The notes under the pieces are model-generated. The model had not been told where the DNA came from. It worked only from the letters and a program-made list of their open reading frames with translations, and searched no databases. Shown piece by piece: positions 28,471 through 38,817 of a DNA stretch of 64,000 bases (positions are counted from its first letter, which is position 1; each line of letters starts with the position of its first letter). Both the position numbers and the translations under genes were made by a program. This stretch comes from Sphingopyxis panaciterrulae. GTDB lineage: Bacteria > Pseudomonadota > Alphaproteobacteria > Sphingomonadales > Sphingomonadaceae. The stretch covers positions 248,001 to 312,000 of the forward strand of contig NZ_JACIJH010000001.1 of NCBI RefSeq assembly GCF_014199295.1, in the 5' to 3' direction.

Positions 28471-29885
28471 CGCGCCGTGCCCGTTTCCGCCGCGGCGAGC
28501 GCGGCCACGCGCGCCTCATGGTCTTCGCGGTCGATCGGATAATAGCGGAAGATCAGCGACGAGACGATCGCGCACAGGATCACCAGCACGCAGTAGTAAA
28601 AGGAGAAATTGTCGACGACGCTTTCGGGCACCTTGGCGGGGTCGGCCTTTTCGGGAATCCCGGCGAGGTCGACGAGCAGGCCGGTGACGAAGATGCCGAG
28701 CCCGGTCGCGCATTTCTGCATGAAGAAATTGCCGGCGAAGAAGGTGCCCTCGCTGCGCCGCCCGGTCTGGACCTCCGATGCCTCGACGATATCGGCGATC
28801 ATCGACCCGCCCGAGATCATCACCGCAACGCTGAACAGATTGGCGAGGAAGAAAAAGGCGAACAGGCCGGCGGTCGACGCGACGCTCCCCTCGATCGGCC
28901 ACAGGTGCAGGTGGCGCAGCACGAAAGGCGTGACCCAGAAGACCATGCCGATCAGCCCGCCGGCGATCGCGGTGGTCCGCTTGCCGAAGCGCCGGTGCGC
29001 CGGCCCGACGAGCAGGAAGGTGCCGACGACGCTCGCGAACAGCACCCAGGGGTAGATCATGAAGGCCTCGGGGGAGAAGCGCCAGATGAACAGATAGAGA
29101 TAGTTGGAGATGGAGAAGGTGATCCCCTGGCTGGTGTAGGCGATCGCGCCCGCCGCGAGCAGGACGAGGAAGGCGGGGTGGGTCAGCGATTCGCGAATCT
29201 CGCGAAAGGCGGTGCCGAGGCTGAAGGCCGAGGGTCTCCGGTCGGGCCAGCGCGCCGCCCAGCGATGCTGCCCCGCTGCCGAAATGAGTACTGTCGCTGC
29301 CATCAGCAGCCCGCCGAACAGCCCATATTGATAATAGCCCTCGACCGCGAGCAGCGACTTGGCGAGAAACACGTCATAGGCGAGGAAGAGCATCAGCAGC
29401 CCGCCCGCCCAGCCGAACAGATAGCGGTAGCGCATCAGCGTCGTGCGCTCGTCATAGTCGCGCGTCAGCTCCGGCAGCAGCGCGACCGACGGCACCTCGC
29501 AGCAGGAGACCAGGCTGCGCACGATCACCGCGACGACGACGAGATGCCAGAATCCCGGCGCGCCCTCGCCGCCCGGCGTCCACAGCGCGAACCAGGCGAA
29601 GGCAAGCGGGATCGGCGCCAGGTACAGCCACGGCAGCCGGCGGCCCCAGCGCGTGTGCGTCTGGTCGGACAGATAGCCGATCACCGGATCGACGAAGGCG
29701 TCGAGGACGAGCGCGAGCATCAGCGCGAAGCTGACCAGCTTCGCATCCATCCCCAGCACCTGATTGTAGAACAGCAGCAGAAAGGTCGAAAAGCCGTTGT
29801 CCTTGACCCCATAGGCAATGCTGCCGAGGCCGTGGTACATCTTGAGGCGCAGCGGCAACCGTGCCGGCGCGGCGGCCTCGCTCAC
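28467..29885 (-). CDS. MFS transporter, GPH type, second tandem copy
   Basis: The 472-residue protein starts SEAAAPARLPLRLKMYHGLG after a GTG codon and has the same signature as its neighbour, [32 protein letters not shown], plus [19 protein letters not shown]. The GTG start overlaps the SDR stop (GTGA) and its own stop overlaps the next transporter start. Two paralogues in one transcript may form a pair or serve related substrates. Confidence 0.88.
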   Translation of the reverse strand: MSEAAAPARLPLRLKMYHGLGSIAYGVKDNGFSTFLLLFYNQVLGMDAKLVSFALMLALVLDAFVDPVIGYLSDQTHTRWGRRLPWLYLAPIPLAFAWFALWTPGGEGAPGFWHLVVVAVIVRSLVSCCEVPSVALLPELTRDYDERTTLMRYRYLFGWAGGLLMLFLAYDVFLAKSLLAVEGYYQYGLFGGLLMAATVLISAAGQHRWAARWPDRRPSAFSLGTAFREIRESLTHPAFLVLLAAGAIAYTSQGITFSISNYLYLFIWRFSPEAFMIYPWVLFASVVGTFLLVGPAHRRFGKRTTAIAGGLIGMVFWVTPFVLRHLHLWPIEGSVASTAGLFAFFFLANLFSVAVMISGGSMIADIVEASEVQTGRRSEGTFFAGNFFMQKCATGLGIFVTGLLVDLAGIPEKADPAKVPESVVDNFSFYYCVLVILCAIVSSLIFRYYPIDREDHEARVAALAAAETGTAR

Positions 29886-30739
29886 GCGCCCGCCCCGGCC
29901 TTCGCCGCATCCTCCATCTGGGTGAGCGCGTCGAACAGCCCCGGCGCCTCGGGGTCCCAGGCATGACGCTGGCCGATCGTCAGCCCGCCGTCGACCAGCA
30001 GGTGGGTGCCGGTCATGAACGACGAGTCCTCGCCGGCCAGATAGGCGACGGCGTTCGCGATATCTTCGGGCTGCCCGCCGCGCGCGACCGGCTGCGCGGC
30101 CGCGCTCATCCCAGCGATCACCGCCTTCGCCGCGTCCTTGCTCTCCTCGGGCACGTCGAGCGACGAAGTGAAGATATTGGTGTTGATGAAGCCGGGGCAG
30201 ATCGCGTTCACGCGGATGCCGTAGCGCGCGAGGTCGGTCGCCGCGACCTTGGTCAGGTGCAGCACCCCCGCCTTCGCGACCGCATAGGCGGTCGGCGAAT
30301 AGCCCGCGCCGAGCGCCGCTACGCTCGCGGTGTTGACGATGCTCGCCCCCTTGCGCCCCTTCATGTGCGGGCTTGCGTAGCGGATGCCCATCGCCACCGA
30401 CTTCAGCAGCAGGTCCATCGTCCGGTCCCAGCCCTCGGGGGTGATCTCGTCGATCGGGGCGCGGTCGCCGCCGGCGCCGGCATTGTTGAAGACGATGTCG
30501 ATGCCGCCCGCCTTCGCCGCCGCCGCGTTCATCAGCGCCTCGATGTCGGCGGGCCGGGTGACGTCACAGCGGACGAAGTCGATCTGGCCGTTCGACGCTG
30601 CGGCGAGCGCCTCGCCCCCCGCTTCGTCGATATCGGCGGCGAAGACGTGTGCGCCTTCGCCCGCGAGTTTCAGGACCGTCGCCTTGCCGATGCCCGATGC
30701 CGCGCCGGTGACCACGGCGACCTTGCCTGCGAATCGCAT
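29882..30739 (-). CDS. Short-chain dehydrogenase/reductase
   Basis: The 285-residue protein starts MRFAGKVAVVTGAASGIGKA. It has VFNNAGAGGDRAPIDE, the active-site run SIVNTASVAALGAGYSPTAYAVAKAG and the SDR end TGTHLLVDGGLTIGQ. The start at MRFAGK is preceded by GGGAG at nine bases; an in-frame ATG further upstream lies across the probable promoter. It is the first minus-strand gene of the transporter block, divergent from the ACAD at 30913 with the operator at 30851 in between. Confidence 0.92.
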   Translation of the reverse strand: MRFAGKVAVVTGAASGIGKATVLKLAGEGAHVFAADIDEAGGEALAAASNGQIDFVRCDVTRPADIEALMNAAAAKAGGIDIVFNNAGAGGDRAPIDEITPEGWDRTMDLLLKSVAMGIRYASPHMKGRKGASIVNTASVAALGAGYSPTAYAVAKAGVLHLTKVAATDLARYGIRVNAICPGFINTNIFTSSLDVPEESKDAAKAVIAGMSAAAQPVARGGQPEDIANAVAYLAGEDSSFMTGTHLLVDGGLTIGQRHAWDPEAPGLFDALTQMEDAAKAGAGA

Positions 30740-30850
30740 GATGCTGCTCTCCCGTTTTCTTTTGCGACCTAGCTTAGGGGCGTCGGAAGGCGCGTCAACG
30801 GCGAGCAATCCGACGCTACGGCGCCGTAAGGGCAGGCTGGCCGGGCCAAG

Positions 30851-30866
30851 TTGACGCTTGCGTAAA
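30851..30866. promoter_or_regulatory. Operator palindrome TTGACG-CTTG-CGTAAA in the divergent promoter region
   Basis: This dyad matches the one at 26917-26932 in arm sequence (one difference) and spacing. It lies 46 bases before the plus-strand ACAD gene and 112 bases before the minus-strand SDR, so one regulator could control both arms of the cluster. Confidence 0.6.
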
Positions 30867-30912
30867 CTTGGCGACTCCCCTTAATTTGCGCGCCCGGAAT
30901 GAGGAGCATCTG

Positions 30913-32094
30913 ATGAGCGATCTGGAAGCGTTCCGCGCCGATGTGCGCGCCTGGCTGGAAGCGAACTGCCCCCCTGAAATGCGCGAGCCCGTCCGCGACG
31001 AGGACGACGTCTGCTGGGGCGGGCGCACGTTCGTGTTCAAGAACGAGGCGCAGAAACTGTGGCTCGAGCGCTGCGTGGAAAAGGGCTATACCGTCCCCGA
31101 CTGGCCCAAACCCTATGGCGGCGCCGGCCTCTCGCCCGAAGAGACCAAGATCCTCAGGCAGGAAATGAAGCGCATCGGCGCGCGCTCGCCGCTCGACAGC
31201 TTCGGCATCTGGATGCTCGGCCCGGCGCTGCTCAAATTCGGCACCGAAGAGCAGAAGGTCCATTATCTGACCCAGATCGCGCGCGGCGAGATTCGCTGGT
31301 GCCAGGGCTATTCGGAACCGGGATCGGGCAGCGACCTCGTCAGCTTGCAGACATTCGGCGACGACAAGGGCGATCATTGGGTCGTCAACGGCAGCAAAAT
31401 CTGGACCAGCTATGCCGACAAGGCCGACTGGATTTTCTGCCTCGTCCGCACTGACAAGGCGAATAAATATCAGGGCATCACCTTCATGCTCTTCGACATG
31501 GAGAGCCCCGGCGTCACGACCAAGCCGATTCTGCTGATTTCGGGCAACAGCCCCTTCTGCGAAACCTTCTTCGACGATGTCGCCGTGCCCAAGACGCAGT
31601 TCGTGGGCGAGATCAATCGCGGCTGGGACGTCGCCAAATATCTGCTCGGGCACGAACGCGAGATGATCTCGGGCGGCGGCGCGGGCGGCGATATGGTCAG
31701 CATCGGCGCGCTCTTCGCCAAATCGCTCGGCAAGAACGACCATGGCGAACTCGACGATCCGATCCTGCGCGCGGAAATGGCCGCGTTCGACGTCGATGTC
31801 TTCGCCTATCGCGCGATGGGCGAGCGCTTCATGGATATGTGGAAGACCGGCCGCGCGCACCCCGCGAGTTCGAACATGATGAAATATGTCGGCACCGAGC
31901 TGAACAAGCGCCGCCACGAACTCGTCATGTCGGGCGGCGGTAGCGACGCGCTCGAATGGGACAGCGACGAAAGCAAGGGCGGCGCCCGCGCGCGCGGCTG
32001 GCTGCGTACCAAGGCCAATTCGATCGAGGGCGGGACGAGCGAGGTCATGCTCAACGTCATCGCCAAGCGCATCCTCGACCTGCCGGGGGCTTAG
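30913..32094 (+). CDS. Acyl-CoA dehydrogenase, large/catalytic subunit of a probable two-subunit enzyme
   Basis: The 393-residue protein begins MSDLEAFRADVRAWLEANCP and has WCQGYSEPGSGSDLVSLQTF for flavin contacts, VNGSKIWTSYADKADWIFCLVRT, and the C-terminal SIEGGTSEVMLNVIAKRILD with the glutamate in IEGGT. Its size and ending resemble FadE26/FadE29-type partners of heterotetrameric dehydrogenases that act on sterol or other bulky side chains. The next gene encodes a partner lacking the final motif. GAGGAG precedes the start. Confidence 0.9.
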   Translation: MSDLEAFRADVRAWLEANCPPEMREPVRDEDDVCWGGRTFVFKNEAQKLWLERCVEKGYTVPDWPKPYGGAGLSPEETKILRQEMKRIGARSPLDSFGIWMLGPALLKFGTEEQKVHYLTQIARGEIRWCQGYSEPGSGSDLVSLQTFGDDKGDHWVVNGSKIWTSYADKADWIFCLVRTDKANKYQGITFMLFDMESPGVTTKPILLISGNSPFCETFFDDVAVPKTQFVGEINRGWDVAKYLLGHEREMISGGGAGGDMVSIGALFAKSLGKNDHGELDDPILRAEMAAFDVDVFAYRAMGERFMDMWKTGRAHPASSNMMKYVGTELNKRRHELVMSGGGSDALEWDSDESKGGARARGWLRTKANSIEGGTSEVMLNVIAKRILDLPGA

Positions 32095-32099
32095 AAATT

Positions 32100-32220
32100 A
32101 GCCCTCTCCCCTTCAGGGGAGAGGGTTGGGAGAGGGGGAGTATCTCTCCCTTGGATTTTCATTCAAAGGGCCGGGGCGACTTCCCCTCTCCCCGGCCCTC
32201 TCCCCTGAAGGGGAGAGGGA
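32100..32220. repeat. CCCTCTCCCCTTCAGGGG-type inverted repeat
   Basis: AGCCCTCTCCCCTTCAGGGG at the left is mirrored by CCCTCTCCCCTGAAGGGGAG at the right. It occupies the whole gap between the two acyl-CoA dehydrogenase genes and leaves only 6 bases before the second start codon, so its right arm supplies the purine-rich ribosome site (AGGGGAGAGG). Confidence 0.78.
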
Positions 32221-32226
32221 GACAAT

Positions 32227-33345
32227 ATGCCGCTCTATCACAATGACGACCAGGCGATGCTCAAGGACAGCGTTGCCCCCTTCGTGGCCGAACAGGCCCC
32301 GGTTTCGCATCTCCGCAAGCTCCGGGACGAGGCCGACGCCACCGGCTTCTCGCGCGATCTGTGGGCGCAGTTCACCGAAATGGGCCTGCCGGGCATGCTC
32401 GTTCCCGAGGCGCATGGCGGGCTCGGCATGGGGCATATGGAGGCGGGGATCGTGCTCGAGGAGATCGGCCGCAACCTGACCCCGTCGCCCTTCCTCGCGA
32501 CCAGCGTCGGCGCGGTCGCAGCGCTCGCCCATGCCGGCGGCACGCAGGCCGGCCGCTGGCTTTCCGCCATTGCGTCCGGCGAGGCGATCGTCGCGCTGGC
32601 GATCGACGAGGGCGCCAAGCATCGCCCCGAGCGCATCGCGACGACCGCGACGCGCGCGGGCAACGGGTTTCGGTTGGACGGCAAGAAGAGCTTCGTCGTC
32701 CACGGCCATGTCGCCGACATGAGCATCGTGTCCGCGAAGACCGACGGCGGCATCACTTTGTTCGCGGTGCCCAGGGACGCCAAGGGCCTGACTGCCGACC
32801 CGCGCCGCCTCGTCGATTCGAGTCTGGCGAGCCACGTCACCCTCGACGGGGTCGAAGTCGACGCCGACGCGGTGATCGGCGAGGTCGATGCGGGGGAGGA
32901 CGTGCTGAATGCGCTGCTCGCCGCCACCCGCACCGGCGCCGCGGCCGAGATGGTCGGCGTCGGCCAGGGCGCGATGGACATGACGGTGAACTATCTCAAG
33001 GAACGCAAGCAGTTCGGCAAGCTGATCGGCGAGTTCCAGGGCCTCCAGCATCGCGCCGCGCATCTCTATGGCGAGATGGAGGTCGCGCGCGCGACGGTGA
33101 TGAAGGCGCAGCAACTCTTGGACGAGGGCAGCGAGGGCGCCAGGCTGATGGTCTCGGTCGCCAAGGCCAAGGCGGGCCGCGCCGCGAACCTCGCGGTGCG
33201 CGAGGGCGTGCAGATGCACGGCGGCATCGGCATGACCGACGAATATGACATCGGCCTCTACATGAAACGCGACCGCGCGCTGGCGGAGTATATGGGCGAC
33301 GTGCACTACCACATCGACCAGGTCGCGCGGATGAACGGGTACTAA
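32227..33345 (+). CDS. Acyl-CoA dehydrogenase, small/non-catalytic subunit of a probable two-subunit enzyme
   Basis: The 372-residue protein starts MPLYHNDDQAMLKDSVAPFV and keeps the fold markers YLKERKQFGKLIGEFQGLQH and QMHGGIGMTDEYDIGLYMKR. It ends after HIDQVARMNGY with no Y-E-G-T or equivalent glutamate motif. Loss of this motif is what the partner subunits of FadE26/27- and FadE28/29-type heterotetramers show. Together with the 393-residue neighbour it probably forms an alpha2-beta2 enzyme. The assignment rests on motif loss and adjacency. Confidence 0.85.
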   Translation: MPLYHNDDQAMLKDSVAPFVAEQAPVSHLRKLRDEADATGFSRDLWAQFTEMGLPGMLVPEAHGGLGMGHMEAGIVLEEIGRNLTPSPFLATSVGAVAALAHAGGTQAGRWLSAIASGEAIVALAIDEGAKHRPERIATTATRAGNGFRLDGKKSFVVHGHVADMSIVSAKTDGGITLFAVPRDAKGLTADPRRLVDSSLASHVTLDGVEVDADAVIGEVDAGEDVLNALLAATRTGAAAEMVGVGQGAMDMTVNYLKERKQFGKLIGEFQGLQHRAAHLYGEMEVARATVMKAQQLLDEGSEGARLMVSVAKAKAGRAANLAVREGVQMHGGIGMTDEYDIGLYMKRDRALAEYMGDVHYHIDQVARMNGY

Positions 33346-33348
33346 TCT

Positions 33349-33461
33349 CACCCCTCCCGCTTGCGGGAGGGGCAGCGAGACTTGCGAGCTTGCTCGCTAG
33401 TCGCAGCGGGGAGGGCCTGCAACATGCCCCACCCCAACCCTCCCCTGAAGGGGAGGGAGTC
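33349..33461. repeat. CCCCTCCCGCTTGCGGGAGG / CCCTCCCCTGAAGGGGAGGG repeat region
   Basis: Two hairpin words are joined here: CACCCCTCCCGCTTGCGGGAG at the left and CCCTCCCCTGAAGGGGAGGG at the right, with CGAGCTTGCTCG between. They fill the gap between the dehydrogenase and the SDR at 33476. Confidence 0.7.
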
Positions 33462-33475
33462 GAAAGGATGATCTT

Positions 33476-34279
33476 ATGAACCTCAACGACATGTTCGGCC
33501 TCGACGGCCGCATCGCCCTCGTTACCGGCGGCTCGCGCGGCATCGGCAAGATGATCGTCGAGGGCTATCTCGCCGCCGGCTGCGCGCGCGTCTATATCTC
33601 GGCGCGCAAGGCGGCGCAGGTCGAGGCGGCGATCGCCGATTTCGACACCCGCTATCCGGGGCAGGTCGTCGGCCTGCCGTTCGACCTCTCGACCGTCGAG
33701 GGCTGCCGCGCGCTCGCCGCGGAGATCGGCGCGCGCGAAGACCGCCTCGACATCCTCGTCAACAACGCCGGCGCCGCATGGGGCGAGCCGTTCGAAGGCT
33801 TCCCCGAAAGCGGCTGGGACAAGGTGATGGACATCAACGTCAAATCGCCCTTTTTCCTGACCCAGGCGCTCCACGGGCTGCTCAAGGCCGCGGGCACGCA
33901 CGAACGTCCCGCAAAGGTCATCAACATCGGCTCGATCGACGGCATGCGCCTCAACCCGTGGGAAACCTACAGCTATCACGCGTCGAAGGCGGCGATCCTC
34001 TACCTCACCAAGCGCCTCGCGGCGCGGCTGGTGCAGGATCATGTCATCGTCACCGCGATCGCGCCGGGCGCCTTCCAGTCGGACATGAACAAGGCGGCGC
34101 GCGATCACGGCGACGCGGTCGCGAAGAGCATCCCGGTCAAGCGCATCGGCGTGCCCGAGGACATGGCCGGCGCCGCGATCTTCCTCGCGTCGAAGGCGGG
34201 CGACTATGTCGTCGGCGACACGATCGCGGTCGATGGCGGTCTCGTCCACGGCGACCTCAAGACCAGCATCGACGCCTGA
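33476..34279 (+). CDS. Short-chain dehydrogenase/reductase
   Basis: The 267-residue protein starts MNLNDMFGLDGRIALVTGGS with the TGGSRGIG motif, then ILVNNAGAAWGEPFEGFPE, the serine region VINIGSIDGMRLNPWETYSYHASKAA and the end GDYVVGDTIAVDGGLVHGD. It is the last of three plus-strand genes after the ACAD pair, likely oxidising the hydroxyacyl product or serving as a ketoreductase. It is the fourth SDR of the cluster. Confidence 0.93.
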   Translation: MNLNDMFGLDGRIALVTGGSRGIGKMIVEGYLAAGCARVYISARKAAQVEAAIADFDTRYPGQVVGLPFDLSTVEGCRALAAEIGAREDRLDILVNNAGAAWGEPFEGFPESGWDKVMDINVKSPFFLTQALHGLLKAAGTHERPAKVINIGSIDGMRLNPWETYSYHASKAAILYLTKRLAARLVQDHVIVTAIAPGAFQSDMNKAARDHGDAVAKSIPVKRIGVPEDMAGAAIFLASKAGDYVVGDTIAVDGGLVHGDLKTSIDA

Positions 34280-34295
34280 CCTGTCCTCCATTTTC

Positions 34296-34380
34296 TTCGT
34301 CACCCCGGACTTGATCCGGGGGCCCGCTACCCTTGCCCACCGATAAAAGCGGGATGCCGGATCAAGTCCGGCATGACGAA
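34296..34380. repeat. Palindromic repeat, core-only copy
   Basis: TTCGTCACCCCGGACTTGATCC is mirrored by GCCGGATCAAGTCCGGCATGACGAA at the right end (34373-34380 closes with TGACGAA). It is the core of the family at 3179, 40848 and 57114 without their flanks. It lies 18 bases before the 34398 hairpin. Confidence 0.82.
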
Positions 34381-34397
34381 TGAAGGTTGATGGCCAG

Positions 34398-34437
34398 GTC
34401 TCCTTGGTGTATTATCGGTATAATGCACCAAGGAGAC
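34398..34437 (+). promoter_or_regulatory. 18-bp stem-loop enclosing the ribosome-binding site of the 34443 gene
   Basis: Arms 34398-34415 (GTCTCCTTGGTGTATTAT) and 34420-34437 (ATAATGCACCAAGGAGAC) pair over all 18 positions, one as G-U in RNA, around a CGGT tetraloop. The right arm contains the ribosome site AAGGAGA, six bases before the ATG at 34443. The loop also contains TATAAT (34419-34424), so as DNA it could be an operator around a -10 element instead. Either reading makes it a control site. Confidence 0.75.
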
Positions 34438-34442
34438 ATCCC

Positions 34443-34970
34443 ATGCGCCTCGCTTTCCTGATCCCCCCGATGCTGCTGCTCGCCGCCTGCGAGCAAAAGG
34501 ACGAGAATGACAGGTCGGCCGGAACCGACATCTCGATCAACGCCGATGGCGAAGGCGGCGGCGGGGTCCAGATCCATACCGGCAAGGACGGCGGCAAGCT
34601 CCGCATCGGGGGCAAGGATGGCGCCGCGATCAACATCGACCTCCCCGATTTCGTCGACCTCGACATTCAGGGCGATTTCGACATCGACGGGGTCAGGCTC
34701 TATCCCGGCAGCACGATCACCAAGGTCGACGTCGACGCGAACGACGCGGGCGGCGCCGACAAGGCGACGGTGAACCTCGGCTTCACAACTCCCGCCGCGC
34801 CCGCCAGGGCGGCCGACTGGATGACGGCCGAATTCGCGAAGAAGGGCATCAAGGTCGCGCGCGACGGCGACACGCTCTCCGGCACCGACAAGGACGGCGA
34901 CGATTTCACCATCGCCTTCAATCCCGATGGCGCCACCAGCAAGGGGCAGGTGAAGATCGTCTCGAACTAG
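34443..34970 (+). CDS. Lipoprotein of unknown function
   Basis: The 175-residue product starts MRLAFLIPPMLLLAACEQKD, a lipoprotein signal with lipobox LAAC. Residues 30-80 are Gly/Asp-rich (GEGGGGVQIHTGKDGGKLRI) and resemble repeated strands of a small beta structure (FVDLDIQGDFDIDGVRLYPG). A C-terminal region, TAEFAKKGIKVARDGDTLSG, follows. I do not recognise the family. Translation is likely controlled by the hairpin immediately upstream. It converges on the ppc gene. Confidence 0.8.
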   Translation: MRLAFLIPPMLLLAACEQKDENDRSAGTDISINADGEGGGGVQIHTGKDGGKLRIGGKDGAAINIDLPDFVDLDIQGDFDIDGVRLYPGSTITKVDVDANDAGGADKATVNLGFTTPAAPARAADWMTAEFAKKGIKVARDGDTLSGTDKDGDDFTIAFNPDGATSKGQVKIVSN

Positions 34971-34977
34971 ATCGGCG

Positions 34978-34997
34978 GCCCCGGCGTTCGCCGGGGC
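34978..34997. terminator. Hairpin between convergent lipoprotein and ppc genes
   Basis: GCCCCGGCG-TT-CGCCGGGGC is a perfect 9-bp GC stem with a 2-base (in practice 4-base) loop, placed 7 bases after one stop and 5 bases from the other. It has no T-tract, so it may stabilise 3' ends rather than terminate strongly. Confidence 0.5.
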
Positions 34998-35002
34998 GAC
35001 GG

Positions 35003-37681
<2,679 letters not shown>

Positions 37682-37724
37682 GGGCGCTTTTGCTGCACCT
37701 GCGAAGGCGCAAGGTCAAGGGCGG

Positions 37725-37750
37725 GCCCGGCGCATAGCTATGCGCCGGGC
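37725..37750. repeat. 26-bp perfect palindrome
   Basis: GCCCGGCGCATAG is followed directly by its exact complement CTATGCGCCGGGC, ending 4 bases after the YbaY-like stop codon. It may be a terminator stem for that minus-strand gene, though no T-tract follows on that strand; it may also be a protein site before ppc. Confidence 0.7.
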
Positions 37751-37754
37751 AAGA

Positions 37755-38177
37755 TCAGTGCGTCTTGACCAGGGTGATCGTTCCCATATCGATCGCCGGC
37801 CGGTCGTCGAAGCTTATACTATTGCGCGTGTCGGTGATGAACATCAGCCGCCCCGATGCATCGGTGATCCGCGCCGACAGCGCGAAGCTTCCGCGCGGGT
37901 CGAGCTGGCGCCGATCGACGGTCAGCCGGAACGCGAACGGCACCTGGCGCCCGTCGGCGGTGAAGCTCTGCCGGGCGACGGTGCGCGACGGCGCGTCGGC
38001 CAGGCTGACGTCGTCGATGCGAATCTCGACCTGCGCGGTGGGCGGCAGCGCCAATCGCTCGCGATAGGTGACGCTTCCCGTGACGCTCACCGGTTGTTCG
38101 GAGGGCATCAGCGTCGCGCAGGCCGCGAGCGGCAGGGTAGCGAGACCCAGGGCGAGCGAGCGGGCGATACGGACCAT
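37755..38177 (-). CDS. YbaY-like lipoprotein
   Basis: The 140-residue protein starts MVRIARSLALGLATLPLAAC, a lipoprotein signal with lipobox LAAC. The body follows the YbaY pattern: VSVTGSVTYRERLALPPTAQ, VEIRIDDVSLADAPSRTVAR and VPFAFRLTVDRRQLDPR, ending with the TRNSISF-type strand. These are small beta-sandwich envelope lipoproteins, sometimes likened to type III secretion pilotins. Exact function is unknown. Confidence 0.82.
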   Translation of the reverse strand: MVRIARSLALGLATLPLAACATLMPSEQPVSVTGSVTYRERLALPPTAQVEIRIDDVSLADAPSRTVARQSFTADGRQVPFAFRLTVDRRQLDPRGSFALSARITDASGRLMFITDTRNSISFDDRPAIDMGTITLVKTH

Positions 38178-38250
38178 GATCGTTTCCTTATGCTTCCAGA
38201 ACGGCTGCGCGCTAGCGTCGCACAGGTGAACCTGTGCTGTCCGGTCGGCG

Positions 38251-38817
38251 TCACCCTTCCAGTTCGACATCCCAGTACAGCCAGTCGATCCAGCTTTCGT
38301 GCAGATGGTTCGGCGGAAAGGCGCGACCATTGTCCTGCAATTGCCAGCTCGTCGGGCGCCACGGCTGGCGATAGAGCGGCATATGCGCCTGTTGCGGCGT
38401 CCGGCCGCCCTTCTTCAGGTTGCACGGCGCGCAGGCGGTGGCGACATTTTCCCAGCTCGTCCGCCCGCCCAGCCGCCGCGGCACGACATGATCGAAGGTC
38501 AGTTCCTTGCCCGATCCACAATATTGGCAGGCGAAGCGGTCGCGCAGAAACAGGTTGAAGCGGGTGAAGGCCGGATGCTGCGACGGCTTCACATATTGCC
38601 TGAGCGCGATCACGCTCGGGATCGGCATCGTGTGCGTCGGCGAATGAATCTCGCGCTCGTAATTCTCGACGATCGTCACGCGGTCGAGGAATACCGCCTT
38701 GACCGCGGTCTGCCACGGCCACAGGCTCAGCGGGTAATAGCTCAGCGGCGTATAGTCGGCGTTGAGGACGAGCGCGGGACAGCTATCGGGATGGCGGGCA
38801 AGATCGGGATGGAACAT
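38251..38817 (-). CDS. HNH endonuclease family protein
   Basis: The 188-residue protein has a clear HNH site: zinc knuckle C97-x2-C100 in FACQYCGSGKELTFDHVVPR, catalytic D109-H110, N124 and second cysteine pair C129-x2-C132 (CAPCNLKKGGRTP). The N-terminal part, LNADYTPLSYYPLSLWPWQT, is conserved in the chromosomal, non-phage HNH proteins found in most Alphaproteobacteria. The start MFHPDL is chosen over an earlier ATG because the conserved part begins there. Its cellular role is not established. Confidence 0.9.
   Translation of the reverse strand: MFHPDLARHPDSCPALVLNADYTPLSYYPLSLWPWQTAVKAVFLDRVTIVENYEREIHSPTHTMPIPSVIALRQYVKPSQHPAFTRFNLFLRDRFACQYCGSGKELTFDHVVPRRLGGRTSWENVATACAPCNLKKGGRTPQQAHMPLYRQPWRPTSWQLQDNGRAFPPNHLHESWIDWLYWDVELEG

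Noticed and set aside
38251-38817. HNH gene as a homing or restriction nuclease
   Set aside because: No intron, intein or methyltransferase lies nearby, and the N-terminal pattern is that of the widespread chromosomal HNH family.
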